This document shows positions 62,988 to 64,000 of a stretch of DNA of 64,000 bases, one piece after another (the stretch's first letter is position 1; every line of letters begins with the position of its first letter). The DNA comes from Methylorubrum aminovorans (GTDB lineage: Bacteria; Pseudomonadota; Alphaproteobacteria; Rhizobiales; Beijerinckiaceae). The stretch lies in assembly GCF_022179725.1 (NCBI RefSeq), contig NZ_BPRC01000011.1, positions 62,001 to 126,000 on the forward strand. Reading direction: 5' to 3'. The notes beneath the pieces were generated by a model. It was not told the origin of the DNA. It was given only the letters and a program-made list of their open reading frames with translations, and ran no database searches. A program made the translations under genes and the position numbers.

Positions 62988-64000
62988 ATGACGGCTCCCC
63001 CTTTCAGCCCGCCGGCCAACCCGCCGGGCGCGCGGCGCCTCGCGGTCGCCGGCATCGCGGTCGTGGCGTTCGCCGCCGCGCTCTGGCTCGCCTGGACCGC
63101 GGCGGCGACGCTGCTGCTGATCTTTTCCGGCATCCTGTTCGCCGTCTTCCTCGACGGGGTCACCCGCGGTCTCGGCCACGTGCTGCCGATCGGGCGCGGC
63201 TGGCGCCTCGCCCTCACCTGCCTCGTGCTCGCCGCCCTCGCGCTGGGTCTCACGGCCTTCGGCGGCGCCACCGTGGCAAGCCAAGCGCGCGACCTCGGCA
63301 CCACGGTGCGCCAGCAATCGGAGACCGTGCGCGATTGGCTGAAGGAGCGCGGCATCGAGATCGACCTGTCTCAAGCGACCCCGGCGCCCCAGGGTGCCGG
63401 TGCCGAGTCCGGTCAGGGCGAGAAGGACGAGGGCCAAGCTGGAAAGAGCCAAGCTGGAAAGAGCCAGGACGGAAAGAGCCAGGACGGAAAGGGACAGAAG
63501 CAGGGCGGTCTCGCGGGCCTCGCCTCGGGTGCCCTGAAGAGCCCCGGCTCGCTCCTCTCGGATGCCGGCAACGTGCTCGGCCCGGCCACGACCGTGGTGA
63601 TCGCGCTGTTCAACGCGCTCGGCAACGTGCTCGTGATCATCTTCCTCGGTGTCGCGATCGCCGCCGATCCGGGGAGCTACCGCGACGGCGCCCTGCGGCT
63701 CGTGCCCCGGCGCCACCGCGAGAAGGCCGCGCGCGTCCTCGACGGGTCGGGCGAGACCCTGCGCCACTGGCTGTTCGGCCAACTCGTGACCATGGCGGCA
63801 ATCTTCGTGCTGACCTGGGCGGGGCTGAGCTTCCTCGGCATCGGCGGCGCGCTGATCCTCGGGCTCCAGGCCGGCCTGCTCGCCTTCGTGCCGACGATCG
63901 GGCCGCTGATCGCGGGCGTGGTGATCCTGCTGAGCAGCCTCGCCTCCGGGCTGAACGGCTTGCTCGGGGCGCTCGGCGTCTACCTCGCGGTGCAGACGGC
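62988..64000 (+). CDS. AI-2E family permease, partial at the window end
   Basis: The first 337 codons are inside the window; no stop is reached. N-terminal transmembrane helices (RLAVAGIAVVAFAAALWLAW, LLLIFSGILFAVFLDGV) and later ones (VVIALFNALGNVLVIIFLGV, FVLTWAGLSFLGIGGALILG, PTIGPLIAGVVILL) follow the AI-2E/PerM layout. A soluble middle segment contains four 15-bp tandem units encoding (A/D)GKSQ repeats between residues about 149 and 168. Transport of autoinducer-2 is not implied; most members are uncharacterised permeases. Confidence 0.88.
   Translation, partial: MTAPPFSPPANPPGARRLAVAGIAVVAFAAALWLAWTAAATLLLIFSGILFAVFLDGVTRGLGHVLPIGRGWRLALTCLVLAALALGLTAFGGATVASQARDLGTTVRQQSETVRDWLKERGIEIDLSQATPAPQGAGAESGQGEKDEGQAGKSQAGKSQDGKSQDGKGQKQGGLAGLASGALKSPGSLLSDAGNVLGPATTVVIALFNALGNVLVIIFLGVAIAADPGSYRDGALRLVPRRHREKAARVLDGSGETLRHWLFGQLVTMAAIFVLTWAGLSFLGIGGALILGLQAGLLAFVPTIGPLIAGVVILLSSLASGLNGLLGALGVYLAVQT
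63434..63493 (+). repeat. 4 x 15-bp tandem repeat inside the AI-2E permease gene
   Basis: Units CCAAGCTGGAAAGAG (63434-63448 and 63449-63463) and CCAGGACGGAAAGAG/GG (63464-63478 and 63479-63493) run head to tail in frame. They encode a hydrophilic QAGKS/QDGKS run between transmembrane parts. The number of copies may vary among strains. Confidence 0.85.

Overview
The window is chromosomal DNA from a very GC-rich alphaproteobacterium of the order Hyphomicrobiales. The protein repertoire and repeat types most resemble Methylobacterium/Methylorubrum; that genus is inference from protein character, as no database was searched. Supporting traits are an F1-only ATP synthase operon (atpHAGDC without F0 genes), HisZ beside HisG, MbfA, DUF1285 and DUF6111 proteins, HemJ, and the order hemE | gap | DUF299 gene | maf | aroE | coaE | dnaQ, which marks the replication-origin neighbourhood in several alphaproteobacteria. 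Codon use looks uniform, and I saw no tRNA, rRNA, CRISPR array or insertion sequence.

Layout. 0.2-2.8 kb: a periplasmic rhodanese translationally coupled to a YeeE/TsuA-type thiosulfate permease, then a MmcQ/YjbR protein. 2.8-12.7 kb (minus): a MoxR AAA+ ATPase, DUF58, DUF4159 and VWA membrane-protein cluster, followed by a four-PAS hybrid histidine kinase. 12.9-16.2 kb (plus): thioesterase, DUF1285, Nudix (CoA-type), DUF6111 and CCA-adding enzyme, mostly joined by ATGA overlaps. 16.4-21.6 kb (minus): atpHAGDC with a hairpin-rich repeat between atpA and atpG. 22-26.6 kb: hemH, a methyltransferase, a UshA-like nucleotidase and ung. 27-30.2 kb: a two-gene HlyD-type/GT2 polysaccharide synthase operon resembling the mixed-linkage beta-glucan bgsBA system. 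30.4-40.8 kb: a small membrane protein, a parvulin isomerase, secA, a GNAT, a class C beta-lactamase-like hydrolase, a phosphopantetheinyl transferase, a Nudix protein, a PHB-depolymerase-family esterase with a ribbon-helix-helix regulator, and dnaQ.

41-51 kb is the most interesting part. The conserved origin-proximal set (ppsR-maf-aroE-coaE-dnaQ on one side, hemE-hemJ on the other) surrounds a 744-base gene-free gap holding a perfect TTAA-N7-TTAA CtrA box, five TCCCCA motifs, seven GANTC sites and an AT-rich palindrome. I read it as the chromosomal replication origin. The set has been interrupted by cargo: two GT61 glycosyltransferase genes (one fused to a methyltransferase-like domain), a zinc/cobalt-type efflux transporter and a HicAB toxin-antitoxin pair.

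51-64 kb: an LprI-like protein, hisZG, a HAD phosphatase, a TetR regulator divergent from a trifunctional LplT-acyltransferase-acyl-ACP synthetase fusion (with a 16-bp inverted repeat between them), an orphan Phd antitoxin, a DsbA-like oxidoreductase, MbfA, a double left-handed beta-helix protein, moaE, and the start of an AI-2E family permease that runs off the window. Many long open frames lie antisense to these genes; they are by-products of high GC and are not annotated.
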